Source of the DNA: an uncultured Clostridia bacterium
GTDB taxonomy: Bacteria; Bacillota; Clostridia; TANB77; CAG-508
Direction: 5' to 3'
NCBI GenBank assembly: GCA_948934525.1
Contig: CAQZSK010000008.1
Coordinates: forward strand, 1 to 59,489
DNA: 59,489 nt
Below are positions 16,708 through 25,860 of this stretch, piece by piece; position 1 is the stretch's first letter, and each line of letters opens with the position of its first letter. The translations under genes and the position numbers were made by a program. The notes beneath the pieces were generated by a model. That model did not search any database. It was not told the origin of the DNA and was given only the letters and a program-made list of their open reading frames with translations.

Positions 16708-18972
16708 TTATTGAACAATTTTTTGTAACTCCAAAATATGTCTTTGAATTAATAATAAATCTACAGAACTTGGGTTAGCTCCATTTTTATTAATATTCGT
16801 TGCTTTTCTAAAAATTGGTTCTAATGTTTTAATCTCTAAAATATGACGTTGTAATACTAATAAATCCACACTATTAATTGCTCCATCTCCATTTGCATCA
16901 CCATATACCACGATTTGATATTGTCTAATTACTTTGTCATTCTCTTTTACTCGTATTTTACAACCAGTTCCTACAATATCAGTATCTTTCAAAACTTGGT
17001 TATTGTAATTTACTATTTCAATTTCTAAATCTGTTGTAATCTTATCCTTAATATCTTTTACTGTATTGCTGGTATAGTCTATTCCGCTAATCTCTAAACT
17101 ATTCACTGTTAATGAACTATCAAAATGAATTTCATCTTCTGCCATTTTTCTTACTACATTTACTTCACATTCCGCCTTTATATTAGAATTTTCTTTGCTA
17201 CTTGCTAATATTTTGGTTGTACCCTCTTGAATAGCAGTAATTATGCCATCTTGTTGAATTGTTGCAACTTGACTATTTTCACTTGTAAATACCACTGTTT
17301 TATCATCACTATCACTTGGTTCAATATTCGCATTTATTGGGAAGGTATCTCCTACCTCCATATAAATTTGTTTTTGGTCTAAATGAATTCCTGTTACTGG
17401 ACTATATACTTGTATCGTTATTTGTCCTTGTACTGTATTTTCTTGTGCTCTTACTGTAATGGTAGCTGTTCCACTACGAAGTGCTTGAACAACTCCTTTA
17501 TCATCTACAGTTGCAACTCGGTTATTACTAGAACTATACACTACTTTATGAGTACTTGCTTCTGGTGGGCTAATGGTTACTTTTAATTGTTTCTTTTCTC
17601 CTTTTTTCAAAGTCGTATTATCTATACCAACCTCTATTTTTTGTATTTGAACACTTGGAAGTTCTGTTACATAAGTTTGATAAATATATCCTACAATTCC
17701 ATTTTCTAAAATCACTTGATCCCATCTTTCTCCTGACTGCTTTCCTTTTCGTATTCTAGTCATTTTCGTATTTTTTGCAATTGTTGTAATAATTTCATAA
17801 GACGTAGAAGGACCTGTTCTCACATTTACATCTGCCGTATTACAATATACTTTTGTGTTATCTGTTGTAAAGTCCTTTGTGTTAATATTCGGACTTTGTG
17901 TAGGAATATCTGGCATATTGTTATACACAGGAATAATGAAGGTCATTGCATTATTTAATAATCCACTTTTTTGATATCCACTATAAATAGATTTAGCTTC
18001 ACTAGAAGGTGCTAATACATTTGTCATATATTGATGGGTAAATAAAGTTCCTGGTCTATCGTCATTTACATCAAATTTTTGTAAATAAATTGTATTTTGT
18101 CCCACATTAATATAGCTAGAACCTATGAAAATGGCTCCACCTGTAATAGCTCTTTCTTTAGTATTCCATGGAATTAAATATTTATCTTTTGTACTTTGAC
18201 TTGCTCCTTTTCCGTCTTTAGCATACTGAAGTCCATTTTTAATTGCTCCCATCGGTTCTGCTGAACTTGTTGCTCCTATGTTATAGAAATTATATAACCC
18301 CTTAAAGCCATCTACCTTTCCGCTAATAGAACTATGAGATAAAAAGGGACCTACTTCTTGTTTAATACGAGAAGCTAAATGATAGGGACTCACTTTAGAA
18401 GTTTTTGCTCCTTTTAAAATAAGGTCTGAATATTTTTCTGTCATATTCACTGTACTTCCACTACTAGTGAGATAAGAAACTTTTTGGTTATAGAACTCTG
18501 TTCCATATAAAATCTTTTCAATTCCATCTAAACTACTGTTAGTATCATAAGATAAAGTTTCAAATTGAAATAAACGTGCTTCATTTAAAAAATTTCTTGG
18601 ATCCATACAGTATTCTACTGCTTGTCTAGAACTATCTACCCAACCACTATCAATTTCCACATCAAATTGTCCTGGTGTAGTATTTTTCCAACTATTTGAA
18701 TAATTTTTAGGCACTAGATTTTTTCCATATTTGTTTTCTTGGTCTATGACATACTTCCAATCGAAATTAGTATATAAGGCTACAAATTTCCAATTGGAAT
18801 GTTTTTTCGCAATTTCTCTTAAATAAGGTTGATAACTACTTGGAAAATTTTCAATACCATTTAATTTGGTAGATGCTTCTGCTTTCCAATTAAATACAAA
18901 TCCTATTCCAATGGCTAAGAATAAAAATAATAAACTTATGAAAATATATTTTAATATTTTTTTCATCTTCAA
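16708..18972 (-). CDS. secreted N-acetylglucosaminidase with SH3, Ig-like and dockerin domains
   Basis: A probable peptidoglycan hydrolase of 754 aa. The signal or anchor segment spans about 5-30. A LytG-like glucosaminidase region (about 38-350) includes NFLNEARLFQFETLSYDT, SPYHLASRIKQEVGP and GLYNFYNIGATSS. Then come an SH3 domain (about 375-440, VNVRTGPSTSYEIITTIAKN), two Ig-like Big_2 domains (about 448-525 and 528-605) and a beta domain. It ends with a dockerin: one canonical calcium loop GDANGDGAINSVDLLVLQRH and one degenerate repeat NINKNGANPSSVDLLLIQRH. The downstream gene encodes a membrane cohesin, so the enzyme is probably held at the cell surface by cohesin-dockerin pairing. Confidence 0.85.
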   Translation of the reverse strand: MKMKKILKYIFISLLFLFLAIGIGFVFNWKAEASTKLNGIENFPSSYQPYLREIAKKHSNWKFVALYTNFDWKYVIDQENKYGKNLVPKNYSNSWKNTTPGQFDVEIDSGWVDSSRQAVEYCMDPRNFLNEARLFQFETLSYDTNSSLDGIEKILYGTEFYNQKVSYLTSSGSTVNMTEKYSDLILKGAKTSKVSPYHLASRIKQEVGPFLSHSSISGKVDGFKGLYNFYNIGATSSAEPMGAIKNGLQYAKDGKGASQSTKDKYLIPWNTKERAITGGAIFIGSSYINVGQNTIYLQKFDVNDDRPGTLFTHQYMTNVLAPSSEAKSIYSGYQKSGLLNNAMTFIIPVYNNMPDIPTQSPNINTKDFTTDNTKVYCNTADVNVRTGPSTSYEIITTIAKNTKMTRIRKGKQSGERWDQVILENGIVGYIYQTYVTELPSVQIQKIEVGIDNTTLKKGEKKQLKVTISPPEASTHKVVYSSSNNRVATVDDKGVVQALRSGTATITVRAQENTVQGQITIQVYSPVTGIHLDQKQIYMEVGDTFPINANIEPSDSDDKTVVFTSENSQVATIQQDGIITAIQEGTTKILASSKENSNIKAECEVNVVRKMAEDEIHFDSSLTVNSLEISGIDYTSNTVKDIKDKITTDLEIEIVNYNNQVLKDTDIVGTGCKIRVKENDKVIRQYQIVVYGDANGDGAINSVDLLVLQRHILEIKTLEPIFRKATNINKNGANPSSVDLLLIQRHILELQKIVQ

Positions 18973-19009
18973 AATGCTCCTTTTCCTTTGTAGTTAGTAT
19001 GGATTTTGG

Positions 19010-19046
19010 GCAAAAAAATATACCTATAATGTTTTTGCATTATAGG
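19010..19046 (-). terminator. Rho-independent terminator of the DMP19-like operon
   Basis: A 9-bp perfect stem (19023-19031 with 19038-19046) is followed on the minus strand by TATATTTTTTT, immediately after the stop at 19055. Confidence 0.85.
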
Positions 19047-19054
19047 CATCCAAT

Positions 19055-19576
19055 TTATTTCATAAAATATGATTTATTTTTCATAATATATTCATAATTT
19101 AATTGTACCAAATCTTCTTTTTCTTCATAAAACATATCATCACATTCTGACAATATATTTTCTATATCTTTATCTACAATTTTGTCTAATAATTTTTCTC
19201 TTCGCTCTTCATTTTTAGGTAATCTTCTTTTCAAAGCTTTTACTGCTTTTTGACAAATGTCAGCTGTGTATGTTGCTCCAATTTCTTGAAATGCTTTTAC
19301 TAGTTGATTAGAAAACATACCACTAGAATTATAGAAAAATTGCAAAAATCCTCCATTATATACTTCATCTTCTAAATTCTTCGTTATAAAAATCACTTTT
19401 TCTTTCTTGTTTAATTTTCCTATCTTATCTCCATATTCACATTTTTCATCTATATAAAGGCTCATATGAGCAACAAAATTGTTTTGGTCCTCTATCTCCC
19501 AAACTTGTTCTACTGTTTTTACTTTTTGAAATTCTTCCACACCCTTTACAATTTGTTCTTCTAAATCATCTTCCAT
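19055..19576 (-). CDS. DMP19/DUF4375 family protein
   Basis: A protein of 173 aa with the family core EVYNGGFLQFFYNSSGMFSNQLVKAFQEIGA (about residues 70-100) and an acidic composition. Characterised relatives include a DNA-mimic protein that blocks a regulator, but most members have no assigned role. The ATG at 19576 follows AAAAGGGG, and the gene is separated from the nucleotidase gene by 12 bp. Confidence 0.75.
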   Translation of the reverse strand: MEDDLEEQIVKGVEEFQKVKTVEQVWEIEDQNNFVAHMSLYIDEKCEYGDKIGKLNKKEKVIFITKNLEDEVYNGGFLQFFYNSSGMFSNQLVKAFQEIGATYTADICQKAVKALKRRLPKNEERREKLLDKIVDKDIENILSECDDMFYEEKEDLVQLNYEYIMKNKSYFMK

Positions 19577-19588
19577 CTTTTTCCCCTT

Positions 19589-20143
19589 TTAACAATAAGA
19601 CTTTACTTTCTCTTTTAGTTCTAGCCAACTATTTACTCTTGGAACTGTTACTGGTATATTTTGATTAACACTTGATGTAAATAGAATACTCCCTATATTC
19701 TTCTCGCTAATTTCCTGGCAAAACTTTGCTGAATCATCTACCATTAGGTCAATTTGATTGTCTACACATATTTGTGCTTTTTCAAAAGAGTTCCATAATA
19801 TTTTAGTATATGGAATATGATGTCTTTCAAAATAGTTTAAAGTTACTTCTTCACTTCCCTTAAATTTTATTTCACCTCTTGAAGTAATAATATAAATCTC
19901 ATTTCCTTCCTCTAATAATTTTTGCATAATAGTATTAGCATTTTCTTTCATTTGAGCATTACTGAAAATCGCAACACAATTATCTGCAAAAAATCTCTTG
20001 ATAGTAGGATTGGTCATATCTCCTCTCATCACATCTTCCATATAATTTGAAATTTCTCCATTTTCATCATATTGTTCTATATAATTTTGTATGGATTTGG
20101 AAGTATCTGTAATAACATCATCTATATCTATTCCTATTTTCAT
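19589..20143 (-). CDS. HAD-superfamily 5'(3')-nucleotidase-like protein
   Basis: A phosphohydrolase of 184 aa (NT5C/YqfW-like). Motif I is IGIDIDDVITDT, motif II is IYIITSRG and motif IV is MVDDSAKFC. It belongs to the same subfamily as the gene at 37037-37618 (IGIDIDGVILDY, FIIISARGG, MIDDSYDVC). It forms a short operon with the Nudix gene upstream and the DMP19-like gene downstream, suggesting nucleotide-pool cleaning. Confidence 0.8.
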   Translation of the reverse strand: MKIGIDIDDVITDTSKSIQNYIEQYDENGEISNYMEDVMRGDMTNPTIKRFFADNCVAIFSNAQMKENANTIMQKLLEEGNEIYIITSRGEIKFKGSEEVTLNYFERHHIPYTKILWNSFEKAQICVDNQIDLMVDDSAKFCQEISEKNIGSILFTSSVNQNIPVTVPRVNSWLELKEKVKSYC

Positions 20144-20176
20144 ATTCGTTCTCCTTGCCTATATTTTTCTATTCTC

Positions 20177-20608
20177 CTATAACTCATTAACTATATCTAT
20201 TGAAGCTATTTTGTTATTTTTCAAATTTGCAACTGATTGTTTAATGAAATTTAAATCTCTCAATTCCTCATCCATATGATTAAGAATATCATCATATTCA
20301 TACCATTTTCTATCTAATATTTCATCTGTCATATAGTCAGATGTTTCTCTTAAAATCTTAGTAGCAAATATAATTATTACTAAAATATCATCTTCTATTA
20401 CTCTATTAGCAATATTTAAAACACCTGTTAATTCCACATCATATCCTGTTTCTTCTTTAATTTCTCTAATTGCTCCTTGTATAAGTGTTTCATTACAATC
20501 TAAATGTCCTGCTGGTATATTCCATTTTTTATAGCATTTCTTTTTTGCTTCTTGTACTAATAAAACCTTTCCTTCTTTTTCAAGAACTCCACCTACAATT
20601 ACATGCAT
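20177..20608 (-). CDS. Nudix hydrolase
   Basis: A protein of 143 aa with a complete Nudix box GHLDCNETLIQGAIREIKEETGY (about 36-58, GX5EX7REUXEEXGU). The start is placed at 20608, eight bases after GGAGGAG; the longer frame upstream has no ribosome binding site. It probably hydrolyses a nucleoside diphosphate derivative. Confidence 0.9.
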   Translation of the reverse strand: MHVIVGGVLEKEGKVLLVQEAKKKCYKKWNIPAGHLDCNETLIQGAIREIKEETGYDVELTGVLNIANRVIEDDILVIIIFATKILRETSDYMTDEILDRKWYEYDDILNHMDEELRDLNFIKQSVANLKNNKIASIDIVNEL

Positions 20609-20715
20609 ATTTCTTTCTCCTCCTACATTTGTTGTTATCATATCATAAAGGAAAATAATTATCAATGATTTCAAAAAAGAAGCCAATTAGCTCACTAATC
20701 AACTCCTTTTCACTC

Positions 20716-21063
20716 TTATTGATACACTTCTTTCACCCTATCTGGTAACTCTTCTTTTTGCACTTCATTCCAACTCACTACTCCACGAAAAGCCATTACA
20801 TCTAATTTCAAATATGCACCTTCTCTTAACTCTCTTGTTGTTTTAAATTCAATCTCTTTTTCTTTTCCTACTTCATTAAAACCTGTTAAAGTATAGAGAT
20901 ATTTCATATTATCTGTTGTTGTTAAAAGCTCCACTTTTGTGTTATCTATTTGAACATAGTATTCTTTAGTTTGATACACTAAAAAGTAATATGCTAAACC
21001 ACAAAGTGTAATAAAAATGATAATTAAGGTAGCTAAACATAATTTATCCTTGACATCTTCCAT
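20716..21063 (-). CDS. YxeA-like (DUF1093) small exported protein
   Basis: A protein of 115 aa with one N-terminal membrane helix (about 8-28) and the YxeA core YYVQIDNTKVELLTTTDN, YLYTLTGFNEVGKEKEIEF, REGAYLKLDV. YxeA-type genes commonly sit beside BceAB-like transporters, as here: it lies 13 bp downstream of the FtsX-like permease gene. It may act as an accessory or signalling peptide. Confidence 0.75.
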   Translation of the reverse strand: MEDVKDKLCLATLIIIFITLCGLAYYFLVYQTKEYYVQIDNTKVELLTTTDNMKYLYTLTGFNEVGKEKEIEFKTTRELREGAYLKLDVMAFRGVVSWNEVQKEELPDRVKEVYQ

Positions 21064-21076
21064 TTATTTCTCCTCT

Positions 21077-23167
21077 TTATACTTCTTCTTTAATAATATT
21101 TTTACTTCCTAAATATGTTGCTAGGAAATATAGTCCATAAACTGCTCCCATAATGCATACTGTTGCTATAATAGATGGTAACAATTCTTCTGCACTTGCC
21201 ATAGTTGTCATTGCAGTTAATGCAAATTTTATGCCAAATATAGAGTGGATAATTGCTAAGAATAATGGTAGCATAAATACAATTGCAATTTGTCTAAATA
21301 AAGCTTTGTTGATCATTTTTTCATCACAACCAATTTTTCTCAAAATCAAATATCTTTGTTTATTATCAGAACTTTCTGTTAATTGTTTCAACGCTAAAAT
21401 AGCAGAACTTGCAATTAAGAATACAATTCCTAAGTAAATTGCTATAAATACAATACTAGTAGCAAGTCCCTTGCTTGCCTCTATAATAGCTATTCTAGTA
21501 ATTCCATCTATTTCAATATCATTCTTTTCAAAGTTTTTTAACAACTGTGAATTTTTATCTGCAAATATTTTCTCAATTTCTTTTTTCTCATTTTCAGTAT
21601 CTGCATTATAATTTGCTATCATAAAATGTTTTCCAATTTGTTCTTGTTGCAAATCACAACTATCTGGTACTAACAAAATTCCTGTATTAATACCACTAGC
21701 TGACATCTCAATAAATCCATCTTGACATTCCTCATATTTAGGAATATATTGCTTTCCTGCTATTGTTAAAGTATTTCCTTTTTGTAATACTCTATTTCTA
21801 ATGGTAGCCATATTGTTATAGTTGCAAAGAACCATATATTCGTTATCTGCTAATTCAAATTGACTAATACCATATAGTTTTGCAATTTTATTGTAATCTG
21901 ATATCTTAATAATCTCTTCTTTGGTTTCATAACTTAGCATTGAAAATTCTTGCTTTATCTCTTGAAACATATTTCCAAAAAAGTTCTTCCACCTCATATC
22001 TCCTATTTCATAAATAGGAATATTTACTACATCTTTTAATAACTTCATATCAAATCCGTTGTTTTTCAAACTCTCTTCTATATTTATTTTAGAATCTTCT
22101 CTTCTAGCTTGACTATACTTTTCTGTTTTGCCTGTTATCGTCTTTCCACTTTCTGGCAAATTAGCTTTTTTCTGTAAATTCAAATCTATTGGCGTTAACT
22201 TTACCATTTCTTTTTGAACATTATCATTTAAAGATAAACTAGCAGACAAAACACTAATCGTCATAAATAGCATTAAACAAATAACACTCATACTAATTAC
22301 TGTTGTGTTAATTTTGTTATTTAACTGTCTTAGTACAAACATATTCGTACCTTTTAAATAAGTACTCTTTTTGGCTTGAACTAATTTTAAAACAAATCCT
22401 GATAATGACCAGAAGATAGCAATGGTACTTCCTATTCCCATTAAGATTGGCCATATTAGTTTATCCATAGAATTAAGTTTATCAATTCCACCTGTTACAA
22501 GCCAGTAAGCATATCCAAGTACTACTACTGCAATCATAAATATGAGAATAGAAATTACAGGATTTTTGATTTTGACTTCTTCATTTTTCTTGATAGCAGT
22601 TAATAAATTAATTAGCCTATATCTTGAAATGGTAAAAGTATTAAATATCATAACAGCAATATATACTACTGCAAAGCAAATACAAGTTTTTACACAAGCA
22701 TCTTGTGAAAACACAAATTGGAAATTGCTCATATCTGCTTCAAACATTTTTCCTACTAAAATGGACATAAATTGTGAAGCAAATACACCAATCACAATAC
22801 CTGCTACTAATGACAAAATTCCTATTAAAATGGTTTCTAATAAAATAATTTTAGAAATTTGCCTTTTTCCCATTCCTAGTGTCATATAAATACCAAATTC
22901 TTTTTTTCTACGATTAATCAAAAAGTTATTCGCATATACAATTAGTAAGCCTAATACTACAGCTACAAAAACAGATACTATTCCAAGCATTCCAATCATT
23001 AAGGTAATAATTTGCTTTTGAGATTCTGATACTTGTAGCATTGCTTGTTGACTATCTAAGGAGTTAAACATATAGAATATGGCAACACCTAATACCAATG
23101 TCAAAAAGTAGATAGCATAATCTTTGAAGCTTTTTTTCATATTTCGGAAAGATAATTTAAATAACAT
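21077..23167 (-). CDS. BceB-like FtsX family permease
   Basis: A permease of 696 aa with ten predicted helices and a large extracellular domain of about 230 residues between helices 7 and 8 (about 320-550), the BceB architecture. FtsX-like blocks lie near residues 60-170 and 585-690. BceAB systems free lipid II-cycle intermediates from cationic or lantibiotic peptides and also sense flux for the BceS kinase. Its start overlaps the ATPase stop, and the cognate-looking kinase and regulator are at 27.2-28.8 kb. Confidence 0.9.
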   Translation of the reverse strand: MLFKLSFRNMKKSFKDYAIYFLTLVLGVAIFYMFNSLDSQQAMLQVSESQKQIITLMIGMLGIVSVFVAVVLGLLIVYANNFLINRRKKEFGIYMTLGMGKRQISKIILLETILIGILSLVAGIVIGVFASQFMSILVGKMFEADMSNFQFVFSQDACVKTCICFAVVYIAVMIFNTFTISRYRLINLLTAIKKNEEVKIKNPVISILIFMIAVVVLGYAYWLVTGGIDKLNSMDKLIWPILMGIGSTIAIFWSLSGFVLKLVQAKKSTYLKGTNMFVLRQLNNKINTTVISMSVICLMLFMTISVLSASLSLNDNVQKEMVKLTPIDLNLQKKANLPESGKTITGKTEKYSQARREDSKINIEESLKNNGFDMKLLKDVVNIPIYEIGDMRWKNFFGNMFQEIKQEFSMLSYETKEEIIKISDYNKIAKLYGISQFELADNEYMVLCNYNNMATIRNRVLQKGNTLTIAGKQYIPKYEECQDGFIEMSASGINTGILLVPDSCDLQQEQIGKHFMIANYNADTENEKKEIEKIFADKNSQLLKNFEKNDIEIDGITRIAIIEASKGLATSIVFIAIYLGIVFLIASSAILALKQLTESSDNKQRYLILRKIGCDEKMINKALFRQIAIVFMLPLFLAIIHSIFGIKFALTAMTTMASAEELLPSIIATVCIMGAVYGLYFLATYLGSKNIIKEEV

Positions 23168-23925
23168 CGTTCAAATCACCTCCAAGAAGTGTTTGGACTT
23201 CTATGATTTTCTCAAAGAATTGTTTTCTACTACTGTTCCCTTTAATTAATTCATTAAAGATTTTTCCATCTTTGATGAAAATAATTCTATCTGCATAACT
23301 AGCTGTAAAAGCATCATGTGTAACCATTAAAATAGTGGCATTCATTTTTTGATTTAAGCTTTCAAAACTTTCTAATAATTGCCTTGCTGCCTTACTATCT
23401 AAAGCCCCTGTTGGTTCATCTGCTAGAATAAGTTTTGGGTCAGTCACAATTGCCCTTGCTGAAGCTACTCTTTGCTTTTGTCCTCCTGATATTTGATAAG
23501 GATATTTTTTTAGAATTTCTGTAATTCCTAATTTTTCTGCTACATTTTTTACTCTATTTTGTATTTCTCTTGGTTTTACTTTTTGGATAGTAAGTGCTAA
23601 TGCAATATTTTCAAAACAAGTTAAGGTATCTAACAAATTGAAGTCTTGAAAGATAAAGCCTAATTCTTCTCTTCTAAATTTGTTTAAGTTATTTCCCTTT
23701 AGTCTAGTAATGTCTTGACCATTAATTAGAATTTGTCCGGCAAGTTACTCTATCTATGGTAGAAATACAATTTAAAAGTGTAGTTTTTCCTGAACCACTA
23801 GCTCCCATAATTCCTACAAATTCTCCTTGTTCTACTTGAAAGCTGACATTATCAATAGCTTTTGTTAAGTTTGATTTATTTCCATAGTATTTTTCAATAT
23901 TTTTGACTTCTAATACATTGTTCAT
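23157..23925 (-). CDS. BceA-like ABC transporter ATPase, +1 frameshift at CGGA
   Basis: An ATPase of 255 aa when the C opposite 23739 is skipped, the normal BceA length. The N-terminal part holds Walker A GASGSGKTT (about 41-49). The zero frame ends STIDRVTCRTNSN. The +1 frame continues VTCGQILINGQDITRLKGNNLNKFRREELGFIFQDFNLLDTLTCFENIALAL, then ISGGQKQRVASARAI, LILADEPTGALD and VTHDAFTASYADR. The start is ATG at 23925 behind AAAGGA. Without recoding the whole operon would lack an ATPase. Confidence 0.9.
23736..23739 (-). other. CGG-A +1 frameshift site 5 (BceA)
   Basis: The coding strand reads GTA ACT TGC CGG ACA AAT. Skipping the C opposite 23739 gives TGC GGA CAA ATT CTA ATT AAT GGT. The shift is at codon 63. 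The preceding C makes the exact extra base ambiguous within CC. Confidence 0.8.
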
Positions 23926-23960
23926 TGTTTTTTTTCCTTTCAATTTTTAATGTTAATTGT

Positions 23961-24024
23961 ATTATAAAGCATTTCATAAACTTTTTCTATTGATTAATGT
24001 GACATTAATCTTACATTTTTGTAA
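23961..24024 (-). promoter_or_regulatory. promoter of the BceAB-like operon with response-regulator site
   Basis: TATAAT (23966-23961) has a poor -35 (TAGAAA), as in activator-dependent promoters. Upstream lies TTACA-TTTT-TGTAA (24011-24024) inside the longer perfect palindrome TTAATCTTAC/GTAAGATTAA (24005-24030). This is the form of site used by BceR/GraR/VirR-type regulators, and the likely regulator is encoded at 28174-28845. Confidence 0.6.
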
Positions 24025-24029
24025 GATTA

Positions 24030-24057
24030 AAATAAAAAGGAAACATTTAATGTTCCC
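24030..24057 (-). terminator. terminator after the 47-aa small protein gene
   Basis: On the minus strand the stem GGGAACAT-TAA-ATGTTTCC is followed by TTTTTATTTT. Confidence 0.7.
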
Positions 24058-24099
24058 TCGTTACTAATTTTTTGATAGCAATTTTATACCCTTTTGTAT

Positions 24100-24243
24100 T
24101 TATTCAATTGCTTTAATTCCCATTTCATCTAATTTTCTTAAATTATCTTTCATGTTTTGCAAAACTTCTGGTGCATGTCCTTTCCAATCAACTGCTTCTG
24201 CTACAATCTTTAATGGTTGTTTTGTCTTAACAGTATCACTCAT
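24100..24243 (-). CDS. 47-aa small protein, unknown function
   Basis: A short gene starting ATG at 24243, seven bases after GGAGGAGA, and ending TAA at 24100, with its own terminator downstream. The product begins MSDTVKTKQPLKIVAEAV and ends LRKLDEMGIKAIE. It is soluble, amphipathic in its second half (EVLQNMKDNLRKLDEM), and has no membrane segment or cysteine. I know no family for it. It lies between the VanZ-like gene and the BceAB-like operon. Confidence 0.65.
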   Translation of the reverse strand: MSDTVKTKQPLKIVAEAVDWKGHAPEVLQNMKDNLRKLDEMGIKAIE

Positions 24244-24272
24244 ATACAAATCTCCTCCATTATAATTTATCA

Positions 24273-24791
24273 CTATCTATTTTTTATATAATTTAATATT
24301 TTAACTATTAATGGTTTAAATATTAAATATATTATATATCCAATTATTCCACCAATTACATTAGTTATTATATCTGTTATATCTGATGACCTAAAACCAT
24401 CTATTAAAGGTTGTAGTATTTCTATGCTTAAACTTAATAGAAAAGTATAAAAAATAACTTTTAATAATTTAGCATTTTCTTTTTTTACTAAAGGTAATAA
24501 AACTCCAAAGGGAATTGTCATTATAACATTCAATCCTACTTGTCTAACAAAATCTCCTCTACCAAAAGTAACATCAATAAATGGTACTAAATTCATAGGT
24601 GTATATGAATGATTAAATATAAATGGTAAAGAACTTATGATAGGCATTAAAGTAAAATATAAAACAAAAGATAAATATATATACATTATCGTATTTATCA
24701 ATAATATATCCTTTCCCTCAGACTTCCATTTTTTATAAAATTTTAAACAGTATATTATTATTAACACGCCAAAGTCTATTAACTCTTTCAT
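24273..24791 (-). CDS. VanZ-like membrane protein
   Basis: A protein of about 172 aa with four or five helices and VanZ hallmarks: PMNLVPFIDVTFG, RQVGLNVIMTIPFGVLLPL, and SIEILQPLIDGFRSSDITDIITNVIGGIIGY. I place the start at 24791 behind GAGGTG, not at the upstream in-frame ATGs. VanZ relatives lower susceptibility to some glycopeptides; here it sits beside a BceAB-like system, consistent with an envelope-defence locus. Confidence 0.85.
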   Translation of the reverse strand: MKELIDFGVLIIIYCLKFYKKWKSEGKDILLINTIMYIYLSFVLYFTLMPIISSLPFIFNHSYTPMNLVPFIDVTFGRGDFVRQVGLNVIMTIPFGVLLPLVKKENAKLLKVIFYTFLLSLSIEILQPLIDGFRSSDITDIITNVIGGIIGYIIYLIFKPLIVKILNYIKNR

Positions 24792-24821
24792 ATTACACCT
24801 CATTTTCAAATTATAAATTTT

Positions 24822-25796
24822 CTATGTATTTTGTTGCATATAGGTAGATTCTACCTTATCATTTTCATTCAAAACTATTCTAAGATCATAAAACTTGCTT
24901 TCTTTTGAAAAAATTCTATCACTTATTTTCCCTGCATTATAGCAATATACTTTTTTATCTTTTCCACTACTATATTCATTTCTTGGTTTTCCTAATAATT
25001 CAACAACTTGTTCTTTTGATAATCCTATCAGACTTTGATTTTCATTAATTTCCTTCATTTCTACATAGATTTTATCAGGTTTATGGCTTTCATGTACGAT
25101 AAATAGAGCGCCTACAGTCATAGATAAACATTCACAAAAGATTAAAATCATTACATATATTAATATTTTAAATGTCCTATTTTTCTTTTCTAACTTCTTC
25201 CTTGTTAAATGTATTATTATAGCACATAATATTAACCCTATTATCGCTGGAACTATACATATGATAATTGGTTTAAATATATAGCCTAAAAGTAAAATAG
25301 CCCACCCTATTGCTTTCCACAAAACTGCTATACAGAATGTACAGATAGTATCAATAATCATTCCTATTATTATAAACCCTTTTATTTGTTCCATTTCAAG
25401 ATTTTCTTTATAAGCGGTTATCATAACACTTCCTATCATACAATTAAATAATAAATCTAATAGGATATATCCTGATATTGACATATAAAATATGTCGATG
25501 ATTAAATTAATCACTAAATAAAAAATTAACGAAATAATATGGTTGTATTTTTTTAGTGTAGCATAAAATATGCTCATACATATTAACTTTATAATAACAT
25601 AAATTAATACTGCAATTATTGGGTCTCTAGCTGAAATTGCTATTGTTTCTATGAAAGGAGTAGCAGAAAGTTCATTTACAATAATCCAATCTAATATGAA
25701 ACAAACAAATAGAGAAGCTATTATTCCTATATATTTTCTTCTGATTGCCAACATCAAAAAAATAGCTAATGTTATGATTATTATAATTGTTTTCAT
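24822..25796 (-). CDS. multipass membrane protein with C-terminal BamE/SmpA-like domain
   Basis: A protein of 324 aa with about eight hydrophobic helices (residues 1-235), then a soluble tail whose IGLSKEQVVELLGKPRNEY segment matches the start of the SmpA/OmlA (BamE-like) fold, followed by KVYCYNAGK and FYDLRIVLNENDKVES. I do not recognise the membrane part. It lies between the VanZ-like and CapA-like genes on the same strand. Confidence 0.6.
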   Translation of the reverse strand: MKTIIIIITLAIFLMLAIRRKYIGIIASLFVCFILDWIIVNELSATPFIETIAISARDPIIAVLIYVIIKLICMSIFYATLKKYNHIISLIFYLVINLIIDIFYMSISGYILLDLLFNCMIGSVMITAYKENLEMEQIKGFIIIGMIIDTICTFCIAVLWKAIGWAILLLGYIFKPIIICIVPAIIGLILCAIIIHLTRKKLEKKNRTFKILIYVMILIFCECLSMTVGALFIVHESHKPDKIYVEMKEINENQSLIGLSKEQVVELLGKPRNEYSSGKDKKVYCYNAGKISDRIFSKESKFYDLRIVLNENDKVESTYMQQNT

Positions 25797-25860
25797 TTCT
25801 CTCTACCTCCTTTTTTGCAACATTCATCTTCATTTTATTACTTTTTTCTCCATGGACTTA

